Position numbers and translations under genes: made by a program. This document shows positions 16,179-24,747 of a stretch of 64,000 bases of DNA, in pieces. The stretch's first letter is position 1, and each line of letters begins with the position of its first letter. The notes beneath the pieces are model-generated. The model had not been told where the DNA came from, did no database searches, and worked only from the letters and a program-made list of their open reading frames with translations. Origin of the DNA: JAEZPW01 sp035629075 (GTDB lineage Bacteria; Acidobacteriota; Terriglobia; Terriglobales; Acidobacteriaceae); contig DASPIK010000095.1 in the NCBI GenBank assembly GCA_035629075.1, positions 33,003 through 97,002 on the forward strand, given 5' to 3'.

Positions 16179-17198
16179 TTGGGACCTACCGAAATTTTCT
16201 ATTCCTGGGGTCATATCCTTGCAGGTTATCGCCCCTTCCTCTCGATCGAGGTAACCCGAGAGTGCCCGCTCCGTTGTCCGGGCTGCTACGCATATGAGCC
16301 ACAGCATCTTGGCGGGCCTATAACCCTCCGCGAACTTTCGGATTTCCGCGGCGACGCACTTGTGGACGGAATTCTGGCCGTTGTCGATGCGCACCGTCCC
16401 ATGCACGTTTCGCTCGTCGGTGGAGACCCGCTTGTTCGTTACCGCGAGATGGATCGAGTCATTCCGCAACTGGTCGAACGCGGCATTCACGTTCAGTTCG
16501 TCACCAGTGCATTTCGCCCGCTTCCTGCGAACTGGGCACAACTACCCCGACTGAATTTCACTGTTTCGATCGACGGCCTGCAACCCGAACACGACGCTAG
16601 GCGTGCACCCGCGACCTACGATCGCATTCTCAAAAATATCGTCGGACATCGCGTTAGCGTTCACTGCACGATCACCGCGCAGCTACTTAAGCGCGAATCG
16701 TACTTGCAGGAATTCCTGGAGTTCTGGAGTCCCAGACCAGAGACGAAACGAGTGTGGTTCAGCATCTTCACGCCTCAGGTGGGCGACACCGCACCGGAGA
16801 TCCTCAGCTACGAGCAGCGGTTATTCGTGGTTAACGAGCTTTTGCGGCTTCGACCGCTCTACCCCAAACTTGACATGTCGGAGGCGATCATTCGCGAGTA
16901 TGCTCAGCCCCCGAAATCGCCCAAGGACTGTATCTTCGCCCGAAGCACAACCACTATCTCGGCCGACCTGAAGACGCGGGTCACCCCATGCCAATTCGGA
17001 GGCACCCCGGATTGCACTCAGTGCGGCTGCATCGCGACTATGGGTCTGGCCGCAGTAGGCCATGCGAAGCCGCTGCCCGGTGTTTCACTCGGGGGCGTAA
17101 TGCGCGCTTCATCAGTAATTGGTGGTGTCGTTAACCGCGCCCGGCTCGGTTACCGGAAAGCAAGAACGCGTCTTCGCTCCAGAGCCTCGCGTGCATGA
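16179..17198 (+). CDS. Orphan radical SAM protein with C-terminal Cys cluster
   Basis: Radical SAM enzyme of 339 residues with unknown substrate. The start is a TTG, supported by GAGGAGG 5 bases upstream. The SAM cluster motif is CPLRCPGCY (Cys29, Cys33, Cys36) in the order EVTRECPLRCPGC. LVGGDPLVRY matches the GGEPL-type SAM-binding strand, and TVSIDGLQPEHDARR fits SPASM-type maturases. Further cysteines, KDCIFARS and TPCQFGGTPDCTQCGC, could bind an auxiliary Fe-S cluster. No peptide precursor or partner gene is adjacent, so no substrate can be proposed. A C-terminal basic tail follows residue 300. Confidence 0.82.
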   Translation: MGPTEIFYSWGHILAGYRPFLSIEVTRECPLRCPGCYAYEPQHLGGPITLRELSDFRGDALVDGILAVVDAHRPMHVSLVGGDPLVRYREMDRVIPQLVERGIHVQFVTSAFRPLPANWAQLPRLNFTVSIDGLQPEHDARRAPATYDRILKNIVGHRVSVHCTITAQLLKRESYLQEFLEFWSPRPETKRVWFSIFTPQVGDTAPEILSYEQRLFVVNELLRLRPLYPKLDMSEAIIREYAQPPKSPKDCIFARSTTTISADLKTRVTPCQFGGTPDCTQCGCIATMGLAAVGHAKPLPGVSLGGVMRASSVIGGVVNRARLGYRKARTRLRSRASRA

Positions 17199-17243
17199 CG
17201 ACGCGGTGACTTAACTCTGGAATTCGGCTGTCGATGCGAACCC

Positions 17244-18146
17244 TTATCCCGTAGCCTGTTCTTCTTCAATAGCCGAGGTAGGCGAACTTTTGGGTACAGC
17301 CAGCGCCCAAGAAGAACCTGCCGTTCTCGGCAATTTGACCTTCCACGCCAGCCGTAAACGTCGCAACAACGCGATTTGATACCAGTTGAAGTCGATCTCG
17401 TACCACGCTAAACCATGTCGTGCCGATTGGGGGTGCGCGTGATGATTGTTGTGCCAGCCTTCGCCAAAGGTCAGCATGGCCACCCAGAAGCTGTTCTTCG
17501 ACGTGTCACCTGTATGGAAGCGCTGCCTTCCCCACATGTGCGTGGCAGAGTTCACCAACCATGTGGCGTGCAGGCCGACGACCGTACGGAAGAAAATGCC
17601 CCACATCACGAACGTCCAGCCACCGACAACGAACAGAATGAGACCCAGCCCGACCATGGGCACCCAATGCCACCTGCTGATCCAGGTGTGAAACCGATCT
17701 TTGCGGAGATCGGGTACATAGGGCAGCAGGTCGGACGAGTTGTTGTGCATCGCTCGACCGCTGATAATCCACCCCATGTGCGACCAGAAACCGCCGTCGC
17801 GCGGAGAATGCGGATCGCCCTCTTTATCGGTGTTCTGATGATGCACTCGATGCGTCGCCACCCAGAAGATCGGCCCACCTTCGAGCGCGAGAGTGCCGCA
17901 CACGGTGAGCGCATATTCAATCCATTTTGGCGTGCTGAAGCCCCGATGCGTGAGGAGCCGATGGTAACCCATGCCGATGCCCCAACTGCCTGCAATCCAC
18001 ATCAACAGAGCCGCGATCGCGACCGCCTTCCAATCAAACATGAACAATGCCGCCACTGCGCCAGCGTGGAAAGCAACCATGAACAGAGTTGTGATGGGGC
18101 TGATCGGCTCACGGAATGTACGGTCGCGTTTGAAAGCGTTACCCAT
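17244..18146 (-). CDS. Acyl-CoA/acyl-lipid delta-9-type fatty acid desaturase
   Basis: Integral membrane di-iron desaturase that introduces a double bond into fatty acyl chains. The 300 residues carry the three His boxes: HRLLTH (62-67), HRVHH (99-103) and the C-terminal EGWHNNHHAHP. Hydrophobic segments flank the boxes. GAGG lies 4 bases before the ATG. It is the last gene of a same-strand set including cold-shock and RNA-helicase genes, which agrees with a role in keeping membranes fluid at low temperature. Confidence 0.9.
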   Translation of the reverse strand: MGNAFKRDRTFREPISPITTLFMVAFHAGAVAALFMFDWKAVAIAALLMWIAGSWGIGMGYHRLLTHRGFSTPKWIEYALTVCGTLALEGGPIFWVATHRVHHQNTDKEGDPHSPRDGGFWSHMGWIISGRAMHNNSSDLLPYVPDLRKDRFHTWISRWHWVPMVGLGLILFVVGGWTFVMWGIFFRTVVGLHATWLVNSATHMWGRQRFHTGDTSKNSFWVAMLTFGEGWHNNHHAHPQSARHGLAWYEIDFNWYQIALLRRLRLAWKVKLPRTAGSSWALAVPKSSPTSAIEEEQATG

Positions 18147-18205
18147 TAAGCCTCGTCCGAACCAGGGATGTGGATGGGAGTCTTTCTAACGGATTCAAAG
18201 GTGAG

Positions 18206-18233
18206 CGCTCGCGCACGCCAAGGTGCGCGAGCG
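18206..18233 (-). terminator. Hairpin downstream of the RRM gene
   Basis: A perfect 11-bp GC-rich stem (18206-18216 with 18223-18233) and 6-base loop lie 10 bases after the stop codon of the RRM gene. No long U-run follows, so it may act as a weak terminator or 3' stabiliser. Confidence 0.6.
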
Positions 18234-18243
18234 ATTCGTAGCA

Positions 18244-18579
18244 TTACCAGCGAGGCTCGCGAGGCTGGCGGGCATGTCCCCGATAATCGTCGCGGCCGCC
18301 GCCACGACCACCGCGGAACCCGCCACTGCGATCCGCCTTCGGACGGGCTTCGTTGACGGTCAGTTGTCGTCCACCGGAATCGGCACCATTAAGGGCTGCA
18401 ATAGCGGCTTCGGCTTCGCTGTTGTTCGGCATTTCGACAAAACCGAACCCGCGCGAGCGGCCGGTGTCGCGATCCGTCACGACAGTTGCGCTCTCGACTG
18501 AACCATGCTGCTCAAACCACTGGCGCAGATCGGCTTCGGTTGTGCTAAACGAGAAGTTTCCAACGAATATCTTTTTCAT
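18244..18579 (-). CDS. Glycine-rich RRM RNA-binding protein
   Basis: Single-RRM RNA-binding protein of the kind found in cyanobacteria and other bacteria, probably an RNA chaperone. The ATG at 18579 has AAGGA 6 bases upstream and gives 111 residues. RNP2 is IFVGNF (4-9) and RNP1 is RGFGFVEM (43-50). The tail is RGG-like (GGFRGGRGGGRDDYRG). A longer reading from 18702 overlaps the small basic gene in another frame and is rejected. Such proteins are often cold-induced, which agrees with the nearby helicase and cold-shock genes. Confidence 0.92.
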   Translation of the reverse strand: MKKIFVGNFSFSTTEADLRQWFEQHGSVESATVVTDRDTGRSRGFGFVEMPNNSEAEAAIAALNGADSGGRQLTVNEARPKADRSGGFRGGRGGGRDDYRGHARQPREPRW

Positions 18580-18643
18580 GAGAGTTCCTTCGACTCTTTC
18601 TGGGTTCGACTGCTTCGAACAACAGTGTGTATGTGATGCTTCG

Positions 18644-18820
18644 TCATGCAACGGTTGACTCGCCGGTAGCCGGGGAAGCCTGTTCGGTTTCTTCACGTTC
18701 ACCGGTAGGTCGATTTCCTAGTTTTCTCTCCAGCTTGCGCTGTGCCTTGGCTCGTTGTTTTTCCTGACGGGCCTGTTCCTTTTGACGTTTTGCAAAGGTT
18801 ACGCGTGTCCTGGGTGACAC
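18644..18820 (-). CDS. Small highly charged hypothetical protein
   Basis: A 58-residue protein starting at GTG 18820 with GGAGG 7 bases upstream, ending at TGA 18646-18644. The first 35 residues are very basic and helical (VTFAKRQKEQARQEK, QRAKAQRKLERK) and the tail is acidic and Ser/Thr-rich. I do not recognise a named family. It lies 64 bases before the RRM gene on the same strand, so it may be cotranscribed; the composition would suit RNA or ribosome binding, which is a guess. Confidence 0.6.
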   Translation of the reverse strand: MSPRTRVTFAKRQKEQARQEKQRAKAQRKLERKLGNRPTGEREETEQASPATGESTVA

Positions 18821-18920
18821 TGTTTTTCCTCCATCAGGCTGTTTTGTCCCTATTTCGTCTTCGGCATCTCTGATCCTTGCCTAAATCGAGACTATTTGCG
18901 CCTGCGTTCTCCCGATCCGG

Positions 18921-19187
18921 TCAGGCGGGTTCGGAACCGTTCGCCGCTGGTGTCTTGAAGGATCGCGGGAGGTACTTAGGGTCGCACTCGATTCCGCGGT
19001 TAGCCATCGCCACTGCCGTCTTGACCAACGTCTCGCGCTTGGTCGCGAGTTTCTTAACTGCCACCGCACGCGCCTCCTCTGAATCGAACCTTTCGTGGCT
19101 GCTGCAGTAGGCGATTTTTCGATCGAAGAGATCGATTTCCTGGTGCAGGTCTTTCAAGGCGTACTTACTATCCTGCTTAACTTGCAT
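18921..19187 (-). CDS. Hypothetical 88-residue protein
   Basis: No family recognised. The ATG at 19187 follows GAGGG at 7 bases. The sequence is mostly helical and charged, with DLHQEIDLFDRKIAYC and EEARAVAVKKLATKRE, and ends in GIECDPKYLPRSF. It lacks a signal peptide or membrane span, so it is likely cytoplasmic. It sits between rhlE and the small basic gene on the same strand. A 17-bp palindrome lies about 160 bases upstream of its start. Confidence 0.6.
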   Translation of the reverse strand: MQVKQDSKYALKDLHQEIDLFDRKIAYCSSHERFDSEEARAVAVKKLATKRETLVKTAVAMANRGIECDPKYLPRSFKTPAANGSEPA

Positions 19188-19346
19188 CGGAGTACCCTCA
19201 ATTCGGAAATAAGGCCTAGGCTGCTGCTTACGGCCCGCGCAGGGATTCAGTTTCGCTGCCCGCAATGTTGCAAGCTGTCGCGCCGCTGGGGATGACGTAA
19301 CGGTCAGTGATAGCTCCTGTGCGGCTGAGCAAAGACAAGAATCTAA

Positions 19347-19363
19347 TGAACTGACTCAGTTCA
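19347..19363. repeat. Perfect 17-bp palindrome (possible operator)
   Basis: TGAACTGA-C-TCAGTTCA is a perfect dyad with 8-bp arms. It lies between the end of rhlE and the start of the 88-residue protein gene. Such tight symmetry with a 1-base centre fits a dimeric helix-turn-helix site better than a terminator, as no U-run follows on either strand. Confidence 0.45.
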
Positions 19364-19444
19364 GAGGATATGAAGGGGATAGGACTCGAAAAGCACCCAT
19401 CCCCAGAGTATGCGGATCGACACTTGGTGTCAACGGATCGACCC

Positions 19445-20635
19445 TTACGCGAACACTTCACCGGGCATCGCCATCAACGTACGTGATTCCAGGGTGTTGC
19501 ACGTTTTTTGCACGATCACGTCCCCGGCTGCGATCTCCCTTCGCTTGATGCGAAGTTTTAACATACGTTCAATACTGCGCAACTCGAAGATCTCTGCACC
19601 GGAAACCAGGGTTGATGCGATCCCACTCGCGCCCGCTCGTCCGGTACGACCGATGCGGTGGATGAAGTCCTCGGGCAAGTTGGGAAGGTCGTAGTTGATG
19701 ACGTGCATGACGTCGGGAACGTGCAGGCCACGCGCGGCTACATCCGTCGCGACGAGCACCTTAATACGTCCTTGCTCGAAGCTGTTGAGCGCTGCCGTAC
19801 GTTGGGACTGCGTGCGGTCGCCGTGAATCATCGCCGCCGCGAAACCATCGCGAGTCAACTGTTTGGCGAGCCGTTCTGTTCCGCGCTTCGTACGGGCAAA
19901 GACCAGCGTGCGACCCTTCTCATTGTAGAGAAGCTGACGAAGTGCATCTGGCTTTTGCATGCCACCTACCTCGAAGGCCTGCAACTCCACGGATTCGGCC
20001 GGCTTCAGCGGTGAGCCCAAGGCAATTCGAACCGGGTTACGCGAATACTGATTAACGAGCGTGGCTACCGACTGGTCCAACGTGGCTGAAAAGCACAGCG
20101 TTTGTCGCTGCTGCGGAACCGCGCCGAGAATGCGCTTGATCGCAGGAAGAAAACCCATGTCCAGCATGCGGTCGGCTTCATCCAGGACGACCATTCGCAC
20201 CTGGCGTAGATCAACAAGTTTTCGGCGCAGATAATCTTCAAGCCTGCCGGGCGTTGCGACCACGAGTCTTGCGCCCGATCGAATCGCCTGCAACTGCTTC
20301 TTCTCTGCGAGCCCGCCAATCACCAAGGCGGCGGCGCTCAGCTTCTTGCCCCGCAGTTGCTCAAATTGTTCGTGTACCTGCATCGCCAGTTCTCGGGTGG
20401 GAACCAGCACCAGGGCTTCGACGTTTCGTCCAGCACTTCGCTCCAACAGATCAATGATGGGGAGGAGGAATGCTAACGTTTTTCCCGTACCGGTCTGCGC
20501 GGTAGCTACCAAGTCTTTTCCTTCCAACGCGGGCGGAATAGCGGCTGCCTGGACAGGCGTGGGAGTGATGAATCGTGCTGCTGCAAGCTTTTGCTGAAGA
20601 GCAGCAGACAAGGGGAGTTCAGTAAAACTAGTCAT
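19445..20635 (-). CDS. rhlE: DEAD-box RNA helicase, RhlE type
   Basis: ATP-dependent RNA helicase of 396 residues, starting at ATG 20635 (MTSFTELPLS); the in-frame extension upstream to 20803 lacks conserved sequence. All motifs are present: Q motif in FITPTPVQAAAIP, Walker A AQTGTGKT (46-53), PTRELA, DEAD in VLDEADRML, SAT in CFSATL, TDVAARGLHVP and HRIGRTGRAG. The C-terminus is short, without the basic tail of some RhlE proteins. Likely functions are ribosome assembly and RNA decay, often important in the cold. Confidence 0.93.
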   Translation of the reverse strand: MTSFTELPLSAALQQKLAAARFITPTPVQAAAIPPALEGKDLVATAQTGTGKTLAFLLPIIDLLERSAGRNVEALVLVPTRELAMQVHEQFEQLRGKKLSAAALVIGGLAEKKQLQAIRSGARLVVATPGRLEDYLRRKLVDLRQVRMVVLDEADRMLDMGFLPAIKRILGAVPQQRQTLCFSATLDQSVATLVNQYSRNPVRIALGSPLKPAESVELQAFEVGGMQKPDALRQLLYNEKGRTLVFARTKRGTERLAKQLTRDGFAAAMIHGDRTQSQRTAALNSFEQGRIKVLVATDVAARGLHVPDVMHVINYDLPNLPEDFIHRIGRTGRAGASGIASTLVSGAEIFELRSIERMLKLRIKRREIAAGDVIVQKTCNTLESRTLMAMPGEVFA

Positions 20636-20874
20636 GCGAATCGTGTCTTCTTCTTTCGATTTCCAGAGGGCGCGTCGCGCGAGACGCAGAGAGGATGCGA
20701 TTCGCAAGTTCAAAACGATGCCGCTCGATGGAGCTTTGCGCTGATCTGACGGGAGTGCAGGAAGGCAGGAGTCGCCGGACGACCGGCCAGACCAGCTCAC
20801 CACAAACGAACCGTGGGTGATAGCACGTTGGAGTAGTAGAAGCCCAGGCCTGCTGAGCTTCCCGAGTTCTTGTT

Positions 20875-21075
20875 CTAGGCAGCTTGAACGTTCTCTGCCT
20901 GGAGTCCTTTGGGGCCCTTCGTCACGTTGAATTGAACGCGCTGTCCCTCTTGGAGACTACGAAAGCCTCCGGACTGAATTGCCGAAAAGTGCACAAAGAC
21001 GTCGCCGCCGCTATCGCGCGTTACGAATCCATAGCCTTTCGCGTCGTTGAACCACTTTACAGTTCCTTGTTCCAT
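20875..21075 (-). CDS. Cold-shock protein (CspA family)
   Basis: Single-stranded nucleic-acid-binding RNA chaperone of 66 residues. The OB-fold motifs are GTVKWFNDAKGYGFV (RNP1) and DVFVHFSAI (RNP2), and the tail reads GPKGLQAENVQAA. The ATG at 21075 is preceded by GAGAAAAC. A long A/T-containing leader up to about 21200 may act as the cold-responsive 5' UTR seen in csp genes, but no structure was computed. It heads the minus-strand cold/RNA cluster. Confidence 0.95.
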   Translation of the reverse strand: MEQGTVKWFNDAKGYGFVTRDSGGDVFVHFSAIQSGGFRSLQEGQRVQFNVTKGPKGLQAENVQAA

Positions 21076-21266
21076 TATGTTTTCTCGAATTGTGAATTTC
21101 TTGCTGAAGGTCGGATGAGACTGAGAGTGGGAGGCGCAGAACGAAACAGGCAGGCCAAACTCAAATCGCGTCAAACTTCGCGAGATAGCAATTGGATGCT
21201 AACACACACCCCGGAGATGCAGGAAGGATTCTACCGATGGGGAATACGCGACGATACCCTCATCAC

Positions 21267-22070
21267 CTAACAGAATTGGCGGAACCGGCAAGCTGAGCCG
21301 TCCGCCAGGGCAGGCGAGGCGAGTGCGTTGCGTGTGGCTGCAAGCGTATGAATCAGGGATTCCATTGGAAGCTTTCGCACAATCGGCTTGATGATCCACG
21401 CCAGCGCAGTTGGAATGTCCCGCGTCAGTGAAATGGCGCGACATTCAATGAATACGCCGCCGTCCTTTTGCTCGAAGCGCCAATAGGAGTACAGGCGCCA
21501 CAAGAACCCATAGCCCACGTCGGGCTGCGATCTCGCCTCTTTCGAAGTGCCTGCATTTTCTACTTCGCGAATCTGCGTACTACGCGAGCGGCACAACGCG
21601 CGATTCGACTTCGGCCATGAGTAATGAGCATTGTGATACGTATCGAGAACGACGGTAATGATCTTTTTCTTTAGCAAACGCAGGTAGACATGGAAGTCAT
21701 CGCCCGCGCGGGTCATTACCTTCGAATCAATCACTTCCGGCTTATAGATGTTCTTGTGGTTCTCGTAGTCCTGCACCAAGGCAACCGCCTGCTGTACGCT
21801 CCTTCCCGGCACGAAGACAGCACAAATCAGGTCATGGATCAGGCCATGGGGGACGGCGATGGTGTCGCTCCCGTCAGCGCCCCAGTACTCCGCGACGATG
21901 TTGCCTTTCCGCACCTGCTGCAACCGTTCCGCATGAGCCTCCGACCAGAGGAATGCGCCTGGGACGCGTGCCATGTTTTCGTCCATTGCTTTCTCGGCTG
22001 CGAGGACGTAGGCGTCGAACGCCGATAGGGTCTCAGGCTTGAGTTGAACAGGTTGAACGGAGACGGCCAT
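21267..22070 (-). CDS. SRPBCC/START-like conserved protein
   Basis: A 267-residue soluble protein. The C-terminal two thirds contain the pattern DDFHVYLRLLKKK, then GYGFLWRLYSYWRFEQKDGGVF and ECRAISLTRDIP, ending with PIVRKLPMESL. This resembles START/SRPBCC-fold hypothetical proteins common in Acidobacteria, with a hydrophobic ligand cavity expected. No signal peptide is obvious. The N-terminal part (residues 1-60) is helical. It is divergent from the B12-radical SAM gene. No specific function can be given. Confidence 0.6.
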   Translation of the reverse strand: MAVSVQPVQLKPETLSAFDAYVLAAEKAMDENMARVPGAFLWSEAHAERLQQVRKGNIVAEYWGADGSDTIAVPHGLIHDLICAVFVPGRSVQQAVALVQDYENHKNIYKPEVIDSKVMTRAGDDFHVYLRLLKKKIITVVLDTYHNAHYSWPKSNRALCRSRSTQIREVENAGTSKEARSQPDVGYGFLWRLYSYWRFEQKDGGVFIECRAISLTRDIPTALAWIIKPIVRKLPMESLIHTLAATRNALASPALADGSACRFRQFC

Positions 22071-22174
22071 ATCGTTCTTTAGATGACGCCAGAGTAGTCA
22101 CTGGCATCAAAGACATCATTCTGACGGTCGAATCAGGACTGGGCAAGCGTGGGATCGCACTAACGAAGATCAAA

Positions 22175-23914
22175 ATGCCTTGTGGAACTCAAAGTGATAA
22201 CATAACCAATACCGACATCCCCGTTAGGCTAGCGGACCAGACTAATTCTGCTTACCCTAGCGGACAATTTGCCGGAGAGAGGACACGCCTAGCACAGACT
22301 GGCGCTCGGACCGGCAAACTGAAGATTCTTCTTTATAATCCCGACAATGGCGTCACGCAGAACTTCATGCCTCATCTGTGGATGTTTCTGCTGCAGGCGC
22401 TCACACCACCCGAACATCAAGTCGTCCTGATCGACGGAAACACGCGGCCGATGAGTGATACCGAACTGGTCGAGTTCGCTGTGAACGAGCGAATCGGGTT
22501 GGTCGGCATCGGCGCAATGACTCGCATGATCGCGAAGGCATATCGCGTAGCTGATGCACTCAGGGCCGCAGGTGTTCCCGTCGTCATGGGCGGACCGCAC
22601 GTGACGGAGATTCCTGACGAGGCGCTCGGACGCGATGGCGGACACCAGCATGCGGACGCGGTGGCACTGGGGGAGGCGGATGAAACATGGCCGCTAATCG
22701 TGCAAGATGCAGCTCAAGGACAACTGAAAGAGATTTACACTCCGACGGACGCTTCCGGAAAAGAACGCAAGCCGAATTTGCAGAACTACCCGGCTATTCC
22801 ATGGGATTCTCTCGACCTTGAACAGTTCAACCGGATCCCGCGGTTCATGCGTCCACTCATGCGGAAATTCGGATACGCGTGGGAGACATTTCACGTCGTA
22901 CCCATTGAGTCGGGTCGCGGATGTCCTTATGGATGCGAGTTCTGTACGGTCACCGGCTTTTTTGGGGATTCGATCCGTTTCCGGTCGAACGCCAGCGTCG
23001 TCGAAGAAATGCTCAGGCTTAAACGGCGAGCCCGCAACAGCAATGGCAAGGTCGCCGTATTTTTCGTCGATGACAACTTCGCCATAAATGTTAAGCGCAC
23101 GAAGTCGCTTTTACGCGACATCATCGCCGCAGGAGCGCAACTGGCATGGGTAGGTCAAATCAGCGCCAACCTGTTGCGGGATGAGGAACTGCTGGATCTG
23201 ATAGCCGCTTCGGGTGGCAAGTGGATCTTCATCGGCATGGAATCGCTCGACCCCGCCAACCTGGCAAGCGTCAACAAGGGATTCAACAAACCGGCAGAGT
23301 ATGCGGGAGTTCTACGGGCCATGGCGCAGCGCAACATCTACGCCATAACTTCGTTCATCTTCGGACTAGACCACGATACCCCGGGCGTAGCTGAGCGCAC
23401 GCTGGCCGAAATGAGGGATTGGCCCCCGGTGCTGCCGGTTTTCGGACAAATCACGCCTTTCCCTGCTACGCCTCTGTACGATCGCCTGGCAAGGGAAAAC
23501 CGACTTACCCGGCCGAAACACTGGCTCGACTTTGCACCTTTCCGCATGGCGCACGACCCTCTGCACATCACCATGGCCGAAGTGCAGCAAGAAGTGCGAT
23601 ACGCATGGGCCAACTCCTACAGTCCCGCTGCGACCCAGAAAGCGCTTGATTCGATCGCCGACGAACCCGCGCCTTACAAGATCAGCCATTTAACGTCGCG
23701 CCTGTTCTTCCGCGGAATATATTTTCCGCAAAAGGGAGCCTGGCCCTGGCTGAAGCTGATTGCTCAGAACCGAGGCCCGGTTTGGAGCGTCATCAAGGAC
23801 TGTTTCAGTCGGTGGAATGGAAACCAGGAGCGCAACAAAATTCAGGATTTCAATGGCTCTTCGCGAGTGCCCGCCTATGGCAGCAAACTCGAGCCAGGTG
23901 CAGGATCCGACTGA
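22175..23914 (+). CDS. B12-binding radical SAM protein (class B type)
   Basis: Predicted cobalamin-dependent radical SAM enzyme of 579 residues. The N-terminal B12-binding domain (about 48-200) begins KILLYNPDNG and contains GIGAMTRMIAKAYRVADAL and VVMGGPHVTEIPDEAL. The radical SAM core has GRGCPYGCEFCTV with Cys250, Cys254 and Cys257, followed by FVDDNFAINVKRTKSLL, IFIGMESLDPANL and GQITPFPATPLYDRL. The layout is that of class B methylases and related enzymes, which include hopanoid methylases. The substrate is not evident. The first 45 residues are not conserved-looking, so the start may lie further downstream. Confidence 0.85.
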   Translation: MPCGTQSDNITNTDIPVRLADQTNSAYPSGQFAGERTRLAQTGARTGKLKILLYNPDNGVTQNFMPHLWMFLLQALTPPEHQVVLIDGNTRPMSDTELVEFAVNERIGLVGIGAMTRMIAKAYRVADALRAAGVPVVMGGPHVTEIPDEALGRDGGHQHADAVALGEADETWPLIVQDAAQGQLKEIYTPTDASGKERKPNLQNYPAIPWDSLDLEQFNRIPRFMRPLMRKFGYAWETFHVVPIESGRGCPYGCEFCTVTGFFGDSIRFRSNASVVEEMLRLKRRARNSNGKVAVFFVDDNFAINVKRTKSLLRDIIAAGAQLAWVGQISANLLRDEELLDLIAASGGKWIFIGMESLDPANLASVNKGFNKPAEYAGVLRAMAQRNIYAITSFIFGLDHDTPGVAERTLAEMRDWPPVLPVFGQITPFPATPLYDRLARENRLTRPKHWLDFAPFRMAHDPLHITMAEVQQEVRYAWANSYSPAATQKALDSIADEPAPYKISHLTSRLFFRGIYFPQKGAWPWLKLIAQNRGPVWSVIKDCFSRWNGNQERNKIQDFNGSSRVPAYGSKLEPGAGSD

Positions 23915-23986
23915 ATCCTGCGCCGACTTCAGGCGCTGGATTCGCAACATCAACGTGCCCGACTGGGCATTTCACGTGAGGTGAAT

Positions 23987-24202
23987 GTGGCAGAAGTTCG
24001 ACTGCAAGAAGGCGAGTCATTGGAAAATGCTCTTCGCCGATTCAAGCGCAAGGTGCAGCAGGAAGACATCATCAAGGAAGTCAAGCGCCACTCCTACTAT
24101 CTCAAGCCGGGTGAGAAGGCCCGTGCGAAGCAGGCTTTGGCACGCAAACGCGCCCGAAAGAAGACTCGCAGGGAACAACCGGCCAACCGAGATAAGTCTT
24201 AG
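23987..24202 (+). CDS. rpsU: Ribosomal protein bS21
   Basis: Small-subunit ribosomal protein of 71 residues. The core LQEGESLENALRRFKRKV and KPGEKARAKQALARKRARKK is characteristic. The GTG at 23987 is chosen because GAGG lies 6 bases upstream and the product then begins MAEVRLQEGE; a GTG at 23981 would add two residues. It follows the B12-radical SAM gene by 72 bases. Confidence 0.93.
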   Translation: MAEVRLQEGESLENALRRFKRKVQQEDIIKEVKRHSYYLKPGEKARAKQALARKRARKKTRREQPANRDKS

Positions 24203-24300
24203 AACGCGATGGGTAAACTGCGCGGACGCTAACGCTTAGATTGCGAATGGAGTATTGGGTAGCGAATCGTTGAGACCCACGCTGCATTGGAGGAGGAACG

Positions 24301-24543
24301 ATGCCAGATACTTCTGCCAGATACATACTCTCGATCCAATCAGAGCATTTCCACAGGGGCATGCGTTTTCACTGGATTGTCTGCACGGCGCAGAATCCCG
24401 ACACGCTGGTGTCGTGGGGGCATGCTCCTTCGAGGGAACTCGCGGAGGCGGCAGCGCAGGACGAGATTGAGGACCTTCGCTCCGGCAGGACGCCAGGTGG
24501 ACGCGTGGGCGGCGGAAAGAAGATGAACATTCGTCTTCGATGA
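24301..24543 (+). CDS. Hypothetical 80-residue protein
   Basis: Small soluble protein with a strong GGAGGAGG Shine-Dalgarno 4 bases before the ATG. It begins MPDTSARYILSIQSEHF, continues with MRFHWIVCTAQNPDTLVSWG and RELAEAAAQDEIEDLRSG, and ends in a Gly/Lys/Arg-rich tail. The pattern suggests a beta hairpin followed by a helix. It has no recognised family or signal peptide. No operon partner is evident. Confidence 0.6.
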   Translation: MPDTSARYILSIQSEHFHRGMRFHWIVCTAQNPDTLVSWGHAPSRELAEAAAQDEIEDLRSGRTPGGRVGGGKKMNIRLR

Positions 24544-24747
24544 GTCCTGCAATGCGTGGGCGCGAATCCTGATCAATCTTGCTCGCCTGCGAGTCATGAC
24601 TGTGGCACACCGCTATTCGCGAGCTGCAATTCGTCCGGGCGGCCACACTCGCCCCCGCGACCTTGTGTCGTTCGTCACCAATCCTGTTCCGGACAAATGA
24701 GCTCCTCGTTTGTCTTTAACTTGTAGACGCATCTTCAAAGGAGACCC

